Source: Streptomyces sp. NBC_01306
Lineage (GTDB): Bacteria > Actinomycetota > Actinomycetes > Streptomycetales > Streptomycetaceae
Reading direction: 5' to 3'
Assembly (NCBI RefSeq): GCF_026340465.1
Contig: NZ_JAPEPC010000001.1
Location: forward strand, 1,367,501-1,431,500
DNA length: 64,000 nucleotides
In this document: piece by piece, positions 50,272-58,625 of the stretch
How positions within the stretch are numbered: position 1 is the stretch's first letter
Layout of the letters: each line of letters starts with the position of its first letter
Notes under the pieces: generated by a model
Database searches by the model: none
Told to the model about the DNA's origin: nothing
The model's input: only the letters and a program-made list of their open reading frames with translations
Translations under genes and position numbers: made by a program

Positions 50272-51867
50272 TCAGGGCATGCTCGTGGCCTTCAGCGCCA
50301 GCCAGAGCTCCATCCGTACGTCCGGATCGTCCAGCGACCGCCCCAGGATCTCCTCCACCCGCCGCATCCGGTACCGCAGCGTGTGCCGGTGCACCCCCAG
50401 GTCCGCGGCGGCCGCGTCCCACTGGCCGTGGTGCGCGAGCCAGGCGCGCAGGGACGCCACGAGGTCGCCGCGGCCGGTCGCGTCGTGCTCGTGCAGCGGG
50501 CGCAGCATCCCGTCGGCGAAGGCCCGTACCGCGTCGTCGGCGAGCAGCGGCACCACGGATCCGGTGGCCAGTTCCTCGTGTTCGACCAGGACCCGGCCGC
50601 GCCGGCGGGCGACCGACAGCGCCTGTTCGGCCTGGCGGTACGCGGAGGCGGCGGCGATCGTGCCGGCCGGGGCGGACTGGCCGATGACGACCTGGTCGTC
50701 GTCGGCCGCGGAGCCCGCGGCGCCCGCGGCGCCCGCGGGGTGCAGGGCCTCCGCCTGGGCCTGGCCGGCTTCGATCCGCTGGGCGTAGGCCGTGCAGGCC
50801 GTGACCGCGGCCCCGCCGTCGGTGGCGAGCACGACGAGACGCTCACCCTCGGGCACGACGAGCACCATCTCGCCCGCGCGGGAGGCACCGGCCTCCAGCG
50901 ACTCGGCCAGTTCCTGGAGCGCGCCGGACGTGCCCTCGGCGATGAGCAGCCGGTACGGGGCGTCGAGCAGACCGTTGTAGAGGTCCCCCGCGACCGTGCG
51001 CGCGTGGTCGGGCTCCCCGGCGAGCAGCATCCGCAGCACGGCCGCGCCCAGCCGGTCCTCGGCCGCCCGCAGGGACCGGGAACGTTCGGTGGTCAGGGTG
51101 AGCAGGGCGATGGCCGAGTGCACCGCGTACCGCTCGGCGGTGCCCAGCGGGGCGCCCGTGCCGACGGCCAGCGCGCCGTGCGGGCGGCGGCCGGTGCCGA
51201 GGGACTGGAGTTCCACGCGGTCGTCGGAACCGCCGACGACGGCGCTCGCGGGCGCCGGGCGCTCGCCGAGCCTGGCGACGTCCGATGTGAGCCGTGCGGC
51301 GCGGCGGGCGGCCCACTCGGGGGCGACGGCCACGACGGTGCCGGCCGCGTCGTACAGGGCGGCCCAGCCGTTGACGTGCGACGCGAGCCGCACCAGCAGG
51401 TCACCGGGGCCGTCGCCGCTCAGCGCGGCCCGGGTCAGCTCGCGCTGGGCCTCGAAGCCCGCGGTGACCGAGCGGTACTGGTCGGCGGCGATGGCGGCCG
51501 ACACCGCCTTGCTGATGGCCAGGAACGGCGTGCGCCGGGGCACCTCCAGGAGCGGCAGGCCCTCCTCCTCGGCAGCGGCGACCAGCAGGGGCGGGATGTC
51601 CTCGTAGTGGACGCCGACGGCGAACCCGAGCCCGACGACTCCGGCCTTGGCGAGCCGCCGCACGTACCGCCGCATCGCCTCCTGGTCCCCGGTGTCCAGC
51701 GTCATCGCGGTGATGAGGAGGAGCTCGCCGCCCTCCATGTACGGGACAGGGTCGGCCAATTCGCTGACGTGGGCCCAGCGCACCGGCGTCTCAAGATGGC
51801 CCTCCCCCGCACGCACGGTGAGCTTGAGCGTGGAGTGGTGGACGAGCGAGGCAAGGGTGGGCGGCAT
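50272..51867 (-). CDS. PucR-family transcriptional regulator
   Basis: A 531-aa regulator. An N-terminal PucR ligand domain (about 1-125, LETPVRWAHVSELADPVPYMEGGELLLITAM pattern), a central GGDEF-like/CdaR region, and a C-terminal PucR-type helix-turn-helix (WDAAAADLGVHRHTLRYRMRRVEEILGRSLDD) are visible. It lies 263 bases upstream of the aldehyde dehydrogenase gene on the same strand. PucR proteins commonly activate purine, GABA or amine catabolism genes, so control of that gene and gabT is a reasonable inference. Confidence 0.9.
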   Translation of the reverse strand: MPPTLASLVHHSTLKLTVRAGEGHLETPVRWAHVSELADPVPYMEGGELLLITAMTLDTGDQEAMRRYVRRLAKAGVVGLGFAVGVHYEDIPPLLVAAAEEEGLPLLEVPRRTPFLAISKAVSAAIAADQYRSVTAGFEAQRELTRAALSGDGPGDLLVRLASHVNGWAALYDAAGTVVAVAPEWAARRAARLTSDVARLGERPAPASAVVGGSDDRVELQSLGTGRRPHGALAVGTGAPLGTAERYAVHSAIALLTLTTERSRSLRAAEDRLGAAVLRMLLAGEPDHARTVAGDLYNGLLDAPYRLLIAEGTSGALQELAESLEAGASRAGEMVLVVPEGERLVVLATDGGAAVTACTAYAQRIEAGQAQAEALHPAGAAGAAGSAADDDQVVIGQSAPAGTIAAASAYRQAEQALSVARRRGRVLVEHEELATGSVVPLLADDAVRAFADGMLRPLHEHDATGRGDLVASLRAWLAHHGQWDAAAADLGVHRHTLRYRMRRVEEILGRSLDDPDVRMELWLALKATSMP

Positions 51868-51970
51868 GGGGGGACCGTAGGACCTTCGGCTGAAGAATGA
51901 GTGAGAACTACGCCGCCCCGTATGAACGGCTACACCAATTCTGCCAGGGCGTACGGGTCCCCGCGCCGGA

Positions 51971-54349
51971 TCAGCCCCGCAGATCCACCAGAAGGGGCGG
52001 CGCGTGCTCGCCGCGCACCGTCCTCAGCGAGAGCACCGCGTGGCCCGCGGGCACCGAATGGGCCAGGTCGGAGGCCGACCAGCGCTCCCGTTCGACCCTC
52101 CGTACGGTGACCGCGTCCGTCGTCACCGCCTTTCCTGTGACGAGTTTGCGGAAGGAGTGGATCGCCCGGGTCAGCGGCTGGTCGGCGAAGACCGTGCGCT
52201 GGGTGACGTCCCTGGTCTCCACCCATTCGGTGCCCCAGGCCTCGGCGAAGGACCTGCCCTCCCAGGTGGTCACCCCGGAGAACGCCATCCGGCAGCCGAC
52301 CGCGCCGAGCAGCGCGGTGTGCAGGTCGTCCGGGACGTCGCTCAGGCTGCGCAGGGCGAGGACGGCTCCGGCGTGCGCGGAGCGCAGCCGCTGGATGGAG
52401 CGGACCGAGTCCGCCGTGACGGTGCGGGTGGCGTCGTCGAGGACGAGGCAGGCGAAGAGCGAGCGGTCGGCGCGGGCCGCCGCGCTCGCGGTGAACTGGG
52501 CGAGGACGAGCCGGGCGAGGACCCGGGACGCCTCCGCGTGCGCCCGTTCCGGGAGGTCGATCCGGACCCGTACGGGGTGTTCGAGCGAGCGCAGCGAGAA
52601 GGGCCGGGACGTGCCCGAGGTGTTGAAGAACCCGGCGAAGGCGGGCCGGTCGAGGGAGGCGACGCGGTCGGCGAGCGCCGGGCCCGGGTCACCGGGCGTC
52701 CCCGACTGCCGTGCGCGGGCGTCGAGTTCGCGCTGCAGGCCGAAGTGGCCGCCCGCGTCGAGCGCCTCGCGCAGGGTGGCCAGCGCGGCCGGCACCCCGT
52801 CGAGGAGTTCCCGCAGGTCGGGCACCGACGGGAAGCGGCCGTGGGCCGCCAGGTAGGGGCCGAGCAGCTGGGCGAGCGCGGTGGCCGCGCGCCGGCTGTC
52901 GACCTCGGGGAGGTCGCCGGTGAACGCCTCGGCGAGTACGGCGGCGGCCTCGTCGGGGTCGGTCGCACCGCCGTAGAGGTCGAAGTCATGGACGGACGAG
53001 GGGTCGCCGGGTTTGACCACGACGTCGTACGCGTCGTCGGGACCGAGCTGGGTGCCGGCCGCCGCCACCGCGATGACGGCGGCCTGGCCCGCGAGTGCCT
53101 GGAGGGCGAGGGACTCCACCACGGGCCGCACCAGGTCGCGGGTCTTGCCCGCGCCGGGCGGGCCGACGGCCAGCAGCGAGGTGCCGAGCAGTTCCGGTTC
53201 GAGCGCGAGACCGCTGCCGCGCCTGGCGTACGGGTTGCGCTCGCCGGGGTCGACCGTGCCGAGCCTGACCTGGCGCACGAACAGGTCGTGCCGGGCCGCG
53301 CGCACCGGCAGGTCGCGGGCGCCCGAGGGGTGCACGCACGCGGCGGCGCCGCTCCGGCGCACCGCTTCGGTGAAGGACCCGAGCCGGCCCGGGTCGGCCT
53401 GGACCGAGCGCCAGGCGCGCCGGACCCGGGTGTAGTCGACGTCGTTCATCCGCCCGGAGCGCACCTCGTCGGAGAGCCGGTCGGCGAGTTCGGTCAGCCC
53501 CTGGGCACGCAGCTCGGGCCAGTCGGCGAGCGCGGGGGCCGAGGGGTCCTGGGCCGCTGTCCGACCGGTGTCCGCCGGCGCGTGCTCCTGCGGTGTGCGC
53601 TGCTGCGGCAGCTGTCCCGGGCGCAGCAGGGTGCGCCAGCGGCCGAGCCGGGCGAACGGCCAGACGACGGCCAGGGTGATCAGTCCGTACAGCGTGTACT
53701 GCATGGCGGCCGCCGCGAAGCGGTCGCCGCCACCGGCCAGCCAGGACTGCGGGAGCAGCCAGACGATCATGGTGAGCCCGGGCAGAGTGTCCGTCCAGAC
53801 GAGAATGCAGACGAGGAGGGCGAGGGCGGCGGCGGCCGTCGCACGGGCACGCGGGCCGCGACCCTCGACGGCGCGCTCGAAGGCCCCGTGCCAGTTCCCG
53901 AGCCGACCGAAGCCGTAGAGGAGCACACACGCGATCAGAAAGCGGTAGACCCTCAGCGCGTTCTCGGCGCCCTGCGGAGCCGGTTCGCCCATCCGCTGGC
54001 GGCTCCACCAGTCCCCCGGTGTGAACAGCTCCAGCGGGACGCGCCAGTAGGGGATGTAGCCGTTGTTCCAGAGCGACCAGACCAGGATGCAGGCGAGCAG
54101 CGAGATGACCGCCCCGCTGAGCAGCGTGCGGCCGGGTACGTGCTGGGACTCCGGGGGGCGCTCGACATGGCCGTACGCCCAGACGCCCGGCCCTTCCCGG
54201 TGGCGCGGGGCCGCCAGCCAGTCGGTGAGCACCGGTCCTGTCGCAGGTGCGTAGCTGGGCGGTGGCGGGACGGCCGGCGGCCCGGCAGGGCGCGGCACGG
54301 GACCGGCCCCCCGGGTGCCGCGTGCGTCGTACGTACCTTCGGTGTCCAT
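51971..54349 (-). CDS. TraG/FtsK-like membrane ATPase
   Basis: A 792-aa protein with a Pro-rich cytosolic N terminus, four TM segments (about 75-93, 134-150, 172-189, 215-234) and a RecA-like ATPase: Walker A VGPPGAGKTRD (Lys402) and Walker B LFACLVLDDATRT near 620. The arrangement resembles conjugative coupling proteins (VirD4/TraG) and Streptomyces ATP/GTP-binding proteins found at this chromosomal position. No relaxase, tra or integration genes accompany it, so it is not evidently part of a mobile element. It is divergent from gabT. Function unknown. Confidence 0.8.
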   Translation of the reverse strand: MDTEGTYDARGTRGAGPVPRPAGPPAVPPPPSYAPATGPVLTDWLAAPRHREGPGVWAYGHVERPPESQHVPGRTLLSGAVISLLACILVWSLWNNGYIPYWRVPLELFTPGDWWSRQRMGEPAPQGAENALRVYRFLIACVLLYGFGRLGNWHGAFERAVEGRGPRARATAAAALALLVCILVWTDTLPGLTMIVWLLPQSWLAGGGDRFAAAAMQYTLYGLITLAVVWPFARLGRWRTLLRPGQLPQQRTPQEHAPADTGRTAAQDPSAPALADWPELRAQGLTELADRLSDEVRSGRMNDVDYTRVRRAWRSVQADPGRLGSFTEAVRRSGAAACVHPSGARDLPVRAARHDLFVRQVRLGTVDPGERNPYARRGSGLALEPELLGTSLLAVGPPGAGKTRDLVRPVVESLALQALAGQAAVIAVAAAGTQLGPDDAYDVVVKPGDPSSVHDFDLYGGATDPDEAAAVLAEAFTGDLPEVDSRRAATALAQLLGPYLAAHGRFPSVPDLRELLDGVPAALATLREALDAGGHFGLQRELDARARQSGTPGDPGPALADRVASLDRPAFAGFFNTSGTSRPFSLRSLEHPVRVRIDLPERAHAEASRVLARLVLAQFTASAAARADRSLFACLVLDDATRTVTADSVRSIQRLRSAHAGAVLALRSLSDVPDDLHTALLGAVGCRMAFSGVTTWEGRSFAEAWGTEWVETRDVTQRTVFADQPLTRAIHSFRKLVTGKAVTTDAVTVRRVERERWSASDLAHSVPAGHAVLSLRTVRGEHAPPLLVDLRG

Positions 54350-54453
54350 GACCCCTGCCCCCTGACCAGCCAGGTCTGCCCTGTGCGGTGCGCCTCGATA
54401 TCGCGCCTCAATCTAGTGCCACGTGCCCGCTACCGGGTGTCATCACGCTGCTA

Positions 54454-54468
54454 TGTCCGTCGCGGACA
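54454..54468. promoter_or_regulatory. 15-bp palindrome upstream of gabT
   Basis: TGTCCG-TCG-CGGACA (54454-54468) is an inverted repeat with 6-bp arms, about 100 bases before the gabT ATG, in the divergent region shared with the membrane ATPase gene. A longer imperfect pair (GGGTGTC near 54435 and GACACACCC near 54471) flanks it. Candidate operator. Confidence 0.45.
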
Positions 54469-54571
54469 ACGACACACCCGGACCACTACCGAACGGAGCA
54501 TGCCGCCCTCCGGGACGCACCCCTAGCCTGCTTGAGAGGAAGCGTCCGATTTCGTCCCACAGGAGTCCCCC

Positions 54572-55903
54572 ATGACCGCTGTTCCGCAGGAGCGCCGCGT
54601 CGTCACCGCCATCCCCGGCCCGAAGTCGCAGGAGCTGCAGGCCCGTCGCAATGCGACGGTCGCCGCGGGTGTCGGCTCCGTGCTGCCGGTCTTCACGACC
54701 CGCGCGGGCGGCGGCATCATCGAGGACGTCGACGGCAACCGACTCATCGACTTCGGTTCCGGCATCGCCGTGACCTCCGTGGGCGCGTCCGCCGAGGCCG
54801 TCGTGCGCCGGGCGTCCGCGCAGCTCGCCGAGTTCACCCACAGCTGTTTCATGGTGACCCCGTACGAGGGGTACGTCGAGGTCTGTGAGGCGCTCGCCGA
54901 GCTGACGCCTGGCGACCACGCCAAGAAGTCGGCGCTCTTCAACTCCGGCGCCGAGGCCGTCGAGAACGCCGTGAAGATCGCCCGTGCGTACACCAAGCGC
55001 CAGGCAGTCGTGGTCTTCGACCACGGCTACCACGGCCGCACCAACCTCACGATGGCGCTGACCTCGAAGAACATGCCGTACAAGAACGGCTTCGGCCCGT
55101 TCGCGCCCGAGGTCTACCGGGTGCCCGTGGCGTACGGCTACCGCTGGCCGAGCGGCCCGGAGAACGCCGGTGCCGAGGCCTCCGCCCAGGCCATCGACAT
55201 GATCAACAAGCAGATCGGCGCGGACAACGTCGCCGCGATCATCATCGAGCCGGTCCTCGGCGAGGGCGGCTTCATCGAGCCCGCCAAGGGCTTCCTGCCC
55301 GCCGTCGCGCAGTTCGCCAAGGACAACGGCATCGTCTTCGTGGCGGACGAGATCCAGTCCGGCTTCTGCCGCACCGGCCAGTGGTTCGCGTGTGAGGACG
55401 AGGGCATCGTCCCCGACCTGATCACCACCGCCAAGGGCATCGCGGGCGGTCTGCCGCTCTCCGCGGTGACCGGCCGCGCCGAGATCATGGACGCCGCGCA
55501 CTCCGGCGGCCTCGGCGGTACGTACGGCGGCAACCCGGTCGCCTGCGCCGGCGCGCTCGGCTCGATCGAGACGATGAAGGAGCTGGACCTCAACGCGAAG
55601 GCCCGGCGCATCGAGGAGATCATGAAGGCACGGCTGACGGCCGTCCAGGAGAAGTACGACATCGTCGGCGACATCCGGGGCCGTGGCGCGATGATCGCGG
55701 TCGAGCTGGTCAAGTCGGGCACGAAGGACCCCAACCCGGAGGCGACCGCCGCTCTGGCCAAGGCTTGCCACGCGGTGGGTCTGCTGGTCCTGACCTGCGG
55801 CACCTACGGCAACGTGCTGCGTTTCCTGCCCCCGCTGGTCATCGGCGAGGACCTGCTGAACGAGGGCCTGGACCTGCTGGAGCAGGCCTTCGCGGGCGTG
55901 TGA
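54572..55903 (+). CDS. gabT: 4-aminobutyrate aminotransferase
   Basis: A 443-aa class III PLP aminotransferase converting GABA and 2-oxoglutarate to succinic semialdehyde and glutamate. FNSGAEAVENAVKIAR (PLP phosphate site), the DEIQSGFCRTG Asp and PLP-lysine in TTAKGIAGGLPL (Lys288) are intact. The ATG at 54572 has CAGGAG upstream. It probably works with the aldehyde dehydrogenase at 48563. The same gene sits at this position in S. coelicolor as I recall. Confidence 0.95.
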   Translation: MTAVPQERRVVTAIPGPKSQELQARRNATVAAGVGSVLPVFTTRAGGGIIEDVDGNRLIDFGSGIAVTSVGASAEAVVRRASAQLAEFTHSCFMVTPYEGYVEVCEALAELTPGDHAKKSALFNSGAEAVENAVKIARAYTKRQAVVVFDHGYHGRTNLTMALTSKNMPYKNGFGPFAPEVYRVPVAYGYRWPSGPENAGAEASAQAIDMINKQIGADNVAAIIIEPVLGEGGFIEPAKGFLPAVAQFAKDNGIVFVADEIQSGFCRTGQWFACEDEGIVPDLITTAKGIAGGLPLSAVTGRAEIMDAAHSGGLGGTYGGNPVACAGALGSIETMKELDLNAKARRIEEIMKARLTAVQEKYDIVGDIRGRGAMIAVELVKSGTKDPNPEATAALAKACHAVGLLVLTCGTYGNVLRFLPPLVIGEDLLNEGLDLLEQAFAGV

Positions 55904-56005
55904 CCTCCAGTAACGGTCGGGGCATGTGAAGAACGTGTGGGGGGGCGATGGCGGGATGCGATTCCAGCTGTCGGCCCCCTTTTCCCTGCCGTACGGTTCT
56001 GACAG

Positions 56006-56827
56006 ATGAGAGAAACACCTCGCTCACGGATGACTGTGAGCGATCCCAGGCAAGGGCCTCCCCAGCTCGCGCCTGGTTGTGCCTTCGCGCACACCACCGG
56101 AGCTTCGGGCTCCGGGTCTCCTCACCGATCGGATGGCCGCCCGCCCCACACCCCCCGGGGCGCGCGGCACACCGGTCCAGGCGGCCGCCCCGGAACTACC
56201 CCCCCTGTTCCCGGGCGGCCGGCTACTCTCTCCCGGCTGCGACGCGTGCTGTTCTCCGCACTCGGCTGCGTTCTCCTCTTCGCACTCATCACCTGGCAGG
56301 TCATGGCCCGCGGGCCGTTGCTGCGGCTGGATGTGCGCGTCGACCACCACATCGTCGGCACGGGCCCCGGGTGGCTCAGCGGCGGACTCTCCGACCTGGG
56401 CAACACCGAGGTGGCCCTGCCGGTCCTGGTGCTGGCGATGGCGTATGCCCTGTGGCGCGGCAGCAGAAGGGACGTCCTGGTGGCCGCCCTGGCGATGGCC
56501 GCGGTGCCGGCCCTGGTGGTACCGCTGAAGCTCTGGACGGCACGGTCGGGGCCGCTCGACCCGTCCACCGGGTACTTCCCCTCGGGCCACTCGGCCACCG
56601 CGATGGTGGCGTACGGAGGGGCCGCGCTGCTCCTCATGCCGTACGTCCGGCGGAACTGGCCGGTGCCCGTCGCCGTAATCCTGACGGTGGCGACGGGCAC
56701 CGGTCTTCTCCTGCACGGCTACCACTGGCCTCTCGACGTGCTGGCGAGCTGGCTGCTGTGCGGGGCCCTGCTGCTGGTCACTGCCAGCTGTATGCGTCGA
56801 AGTTCTTCGCGAACTCCTGGTTGTTGA
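56006..56827 (+). CDS. PAP2-family phosphatase
   Basis: A 273-aa membrane phosphatase of the PAP2 superfamily (lipid or undecaprenyl-type phosphate substrates). After a basic Pro/Arg-rich N terminus (about 1-75) come several TM segments. Motif 1 is KLWTARSGP, motif 2 is FPSGHSATA, and motif 3 is a short LLHGYHWPLDV, so catalytic histidines are present. The start ATG 56006 has a weak ribosome site and a later start is possible. The last 50 bases overlap the 3' end of the convergent chitinase gene. Confidence 0.82.
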   Translation: MRETPRSRMTVSDPRQGPPQLAPGCAFAHTTGASGSGSPHRSDGRPPHTPRGARHTGPGGRPGTTPPVPGRPATLSRLRRVLFSALGCVLLFALITWQVMARGPLLRLDVRVDHHIVGTGPGWLSGGLSDLGNTEVALPVLVLAMAYALWRGSRRDVLVAALAMAAVPALVVPLKLWTARSGPLDPSTGYFPSGHSATAMVAYGGAALLLMPYVRRNWPVPVAVILTVATGTGLLLHGYHWPLDVLASWLLCGALLLVTASCMRRSSSRTPGC

Positions 56828-57911
56828 ACAGGTCCCAGTTGACGGACCAGGCCATCAGCCCGCGCAGGCCAGGCCAGCTGCCGTGGGGGGTGTAGGAGCC
56901 GCAGTCGGTCTTCTTCGTCAGACAGTTGAGCGCCGCGTCCACATCGGCGGTCGAGGTGAAGCCGTTGCCCGCGTTCACCGAGGCCGGCAGGCCGATGGCC
57001 ACCTGGTCGGGTCGGAGCGGGGCGAACATCTTGGTGGTGTCGCCCGCGACCGGGAAGCCGGTGAGCAGCATGTCCGTCATGGCGATGTGGAAATCGGCGC
57101 CGCCCATGGTGTGGTACTGGTTGTCGAGGCCCATGATCGGGCCCGAGTTGTAGTCCTGGACGTGCAGCAGCGTCAGGTCGTCGCGCAGGGCGTTGATCAC
57201 CGGCAGATAGGCGCCGGCGCGCGGGTCCTGGCCGCCGAACGGGCCCGATCCGTAGAACTGGTACCCGAGCTGCACGAAGAAGGTCTCCGGCGCCATCGTC
57301 AGTACGAACGTGTCGCCGTACTTGGCCTTGAGCGTCTTCAGCGCGGAGATCAGATTGACGACGACCGGGGTGGTGGGGTTCCGGAAGTCCGTGTCGCCGG
57401 TGTCCAGGGAGAGCGAGTGGCCCTCGAAGTCGATGTCCAGGCCGTCCAGGCCGTACTCGTCGATGATCTTGGAGACGGAGGCGACGAAGGCGTCGCGGGC
57501 CGCCGTGGTGGTGAGCTGCACCTGGCCGTTCTGGCCGCCGATGGAGATCAGCACCTTCTTGCCGGCCGCCTGTTTGGCCTTGATCTCGGCCTTGAACTCG
57601 TCGGCCGACTCGACACCGGGACACTCACTGACCGGGCACAGGTTGAAGCGGATGTCGCCGGACGTGGGGGACGTCGGCTCGCCGAAGGCCAGGTCGATCA
57701 CATCCCAGGAGTCGGGTACGTCGGCCAGCTTCGTGTAGCCGGAACCGTTGGCGAAGCTGGAGTGCAGATAGCCGACCAGGGCGTGCGCGGGCAGGCCGGC
57801 GGCCGCCACTCCGGGGCCGGCGGCCTGGGAGGTCTGCGCCGTACCGACGAGTGCGCTCAGCGCGAGTGCGGCCGTGGCGAGCATGGCTGAGCCGAGTCTT
57901 GGGCGTTTCAC
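56778..57911 (-). CDS. Secreted GH18 chitinase
   Basis: A 377-aa exported glycoside hydrolase family 18 enzyme. A signal peptide (about 1-31, RPRLGSAMLATAALALSAL, cleavage near QAAG) is followed by the catalytic barrel with KKVLISIGGQNG and the active-site DGLDIDFE at 156-163 (Glu163 proton donor). No carbohydrate-binding or fibronectin domain is attached. The GTG at 57911 has GGAGG five bases upstream. Its promoter region contains a DasR-type operator between the -35 and -10, so induction by chitin/GlcNAc is expected. The 3' end overlaps the PAP2 gene tail to tail. Confidence 0.93.
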   Translation of the reverse strand: MKRPRLGSAMLATAALALSALVGTAQTSQAAGPGVAAAGLPAHALVGYLHSSFANGSGYTKLADVPDSWDVIDLAFGEPTSPTSGDIRFNLCPVSECPGVESADEFKAEIKAKQAAGKKVLISIGGQNGQVQLTTTAARDAFVASVSKIIDEYGLDGLDIDFEGHSLSLDTGDTDFRNPTTPVVVNLISALKTLKAKYGDTFVLTMAPETFFVQLGYQFYGSGPFGGQDPRAGAYLPVINALRDDLTLLHVQDYNSGPIMGLDNQYHTMGGADFHIAMTDMLLTGFPVAGDTTKMFAPLRPDQVAIGLPASVNAGNGFTSTADVDAALNCLTKKTDCGSYTPHGSWPGLRGLMAWSVNWDLFNNQEFAKNFDAYSWQ

Positions 57912-57954
57912 AACTGCCTCCGGACATGGGGGGATTGAGGTGCGAAGCGCGCCC

Positions 57955-57983
57955 AACATGGTCCAGACCAATTGGACTGTCAA
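57955..57983 (-). promoter_or_regulatory. Chitinase promoter with DasR (dre) operator in the spacer
   Basis: On the minus strand TTGACA (57983-57978) and CATGTT (57960-57955) lie 17 bases apart. The site CATGGTCCAGACCAAT (plus, 57957-57972) matches the dre consensus AGTGGTCTAGACCACT at 12 of 16 positions and occupies the spacer and the -10. TGGTCCAGACC-type repeats in this position are the known regulatory elements of Streptomyces chitinase promoters. Confidence 0.8.
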
Positions 57984-58003
57984 GGCTTCACACACCCGCC
58001 GGC

Positions 58004-58019
58004 GGTGGTTCAGACCAGT
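58004..58019. promoter_or_regulatory. Second dre-like site
   Basis: GGTGGTTCAGACCAGT matches the dre consensus at 12 of 16 positions, 47 bases upstream of the first site and overlapping the stop of the next gene. It may be a second DasR site for the chitinase promoter. Confidence 0.55.
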
Positions 58020-58477
58020 CCGTCACCAATGTCGCCCGCCCGGAGCGCGGCGGCCTCGTGCATCGCCATCTCCAGCAGCGCCGGATCGGTGAGCGTCCCC
58101 TCGGCGTCCGGCGGGACGAGCCAGCGCACCCCGCCGGACGCCCGGCCGGGCTGCGGCACCACGATCCAGGTGCCGTTGCCGACGCCCCGCACGCCGGTGC
58201 CGATCCAGCGCGCGGCCGTTCCCGGCGGCACGAAGAAGCCCATACTGGACTCCCCGAAATCCGCCAGCACCGGTCCCGGCCGGTCGATGAGACGGGACAG
58301 CACGTCCAGGGTCGGATAACCCAGCTCCCCCGGAACGATGAGCACATCCCAGCGCACCCCTGCAGGCAGGAGCGCCACCCCGTGCGGGTCGCGCTCCCAC
58401 GCCCGCCGGCACGCGCCGGGATCCGGCGCCACCGAAGCGAGCCACTCCACTGCGGTCCTTGCCCCCGAGCCAGCCAT
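58010..58477 (-). CDS. Conserved actinobacterial protein, primase/polymerase-N-like, unknown function
   Basis: A 155-aa soluble protein (AVEWLASVAPDPGACRRAWERDPHGVALLPAGVRWDVLIVPGELGY, later GFFVPPGTAARW, GTWIVVPQPG and GVRWLVPPD). The pattern recalls the small Streptomyces proteins annotated as bifunctional DNA primase/polymerase N-terminal-like, but the catalytic acidic residues of that family are not evident to me. ATG 58477 with GGAGG eight bases upstream. It precedes the chitinase gene on the same strand. Function unknown. Confidence 0.75.
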   Translation of the reverse strand: MAGSGARTAVEWLASVAPDPGACRRAWERDPHGVALLPAGVRWDVLIVPGELGYPTLDVLSRLIDRPGPVLADFGESSMGFFVPPGTAARWIGTGVRGVGNGTWIVVPQPGRASGGVRWLVPPDAEGTLTDPALLEMAMHEAAALRAGDIGDGLV

Positions 58478-58625
58478 CGCCCGGCCTCCATTCGTGTACG
58501 CGGTTTCCTGCGTGCACGGGGAGAGAGCGGGGGCGGGGCACTTCATTACGCGGGTTCGGGCACCCAATGGCAGTGAGCTGGGTCACAGTCAGGGCGGTCG
58601 GGCCGGGGCCGTGGGACCGGCCGGA

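Noticed and set aside
51971..54349. Integrative conjugative element suspected from the TraG-like ATPase
   Set aside because: No integrase, relaxase, rep gene, att repeats or tRNA boundary; flanking genes keep the usual chromosomal order and composition.
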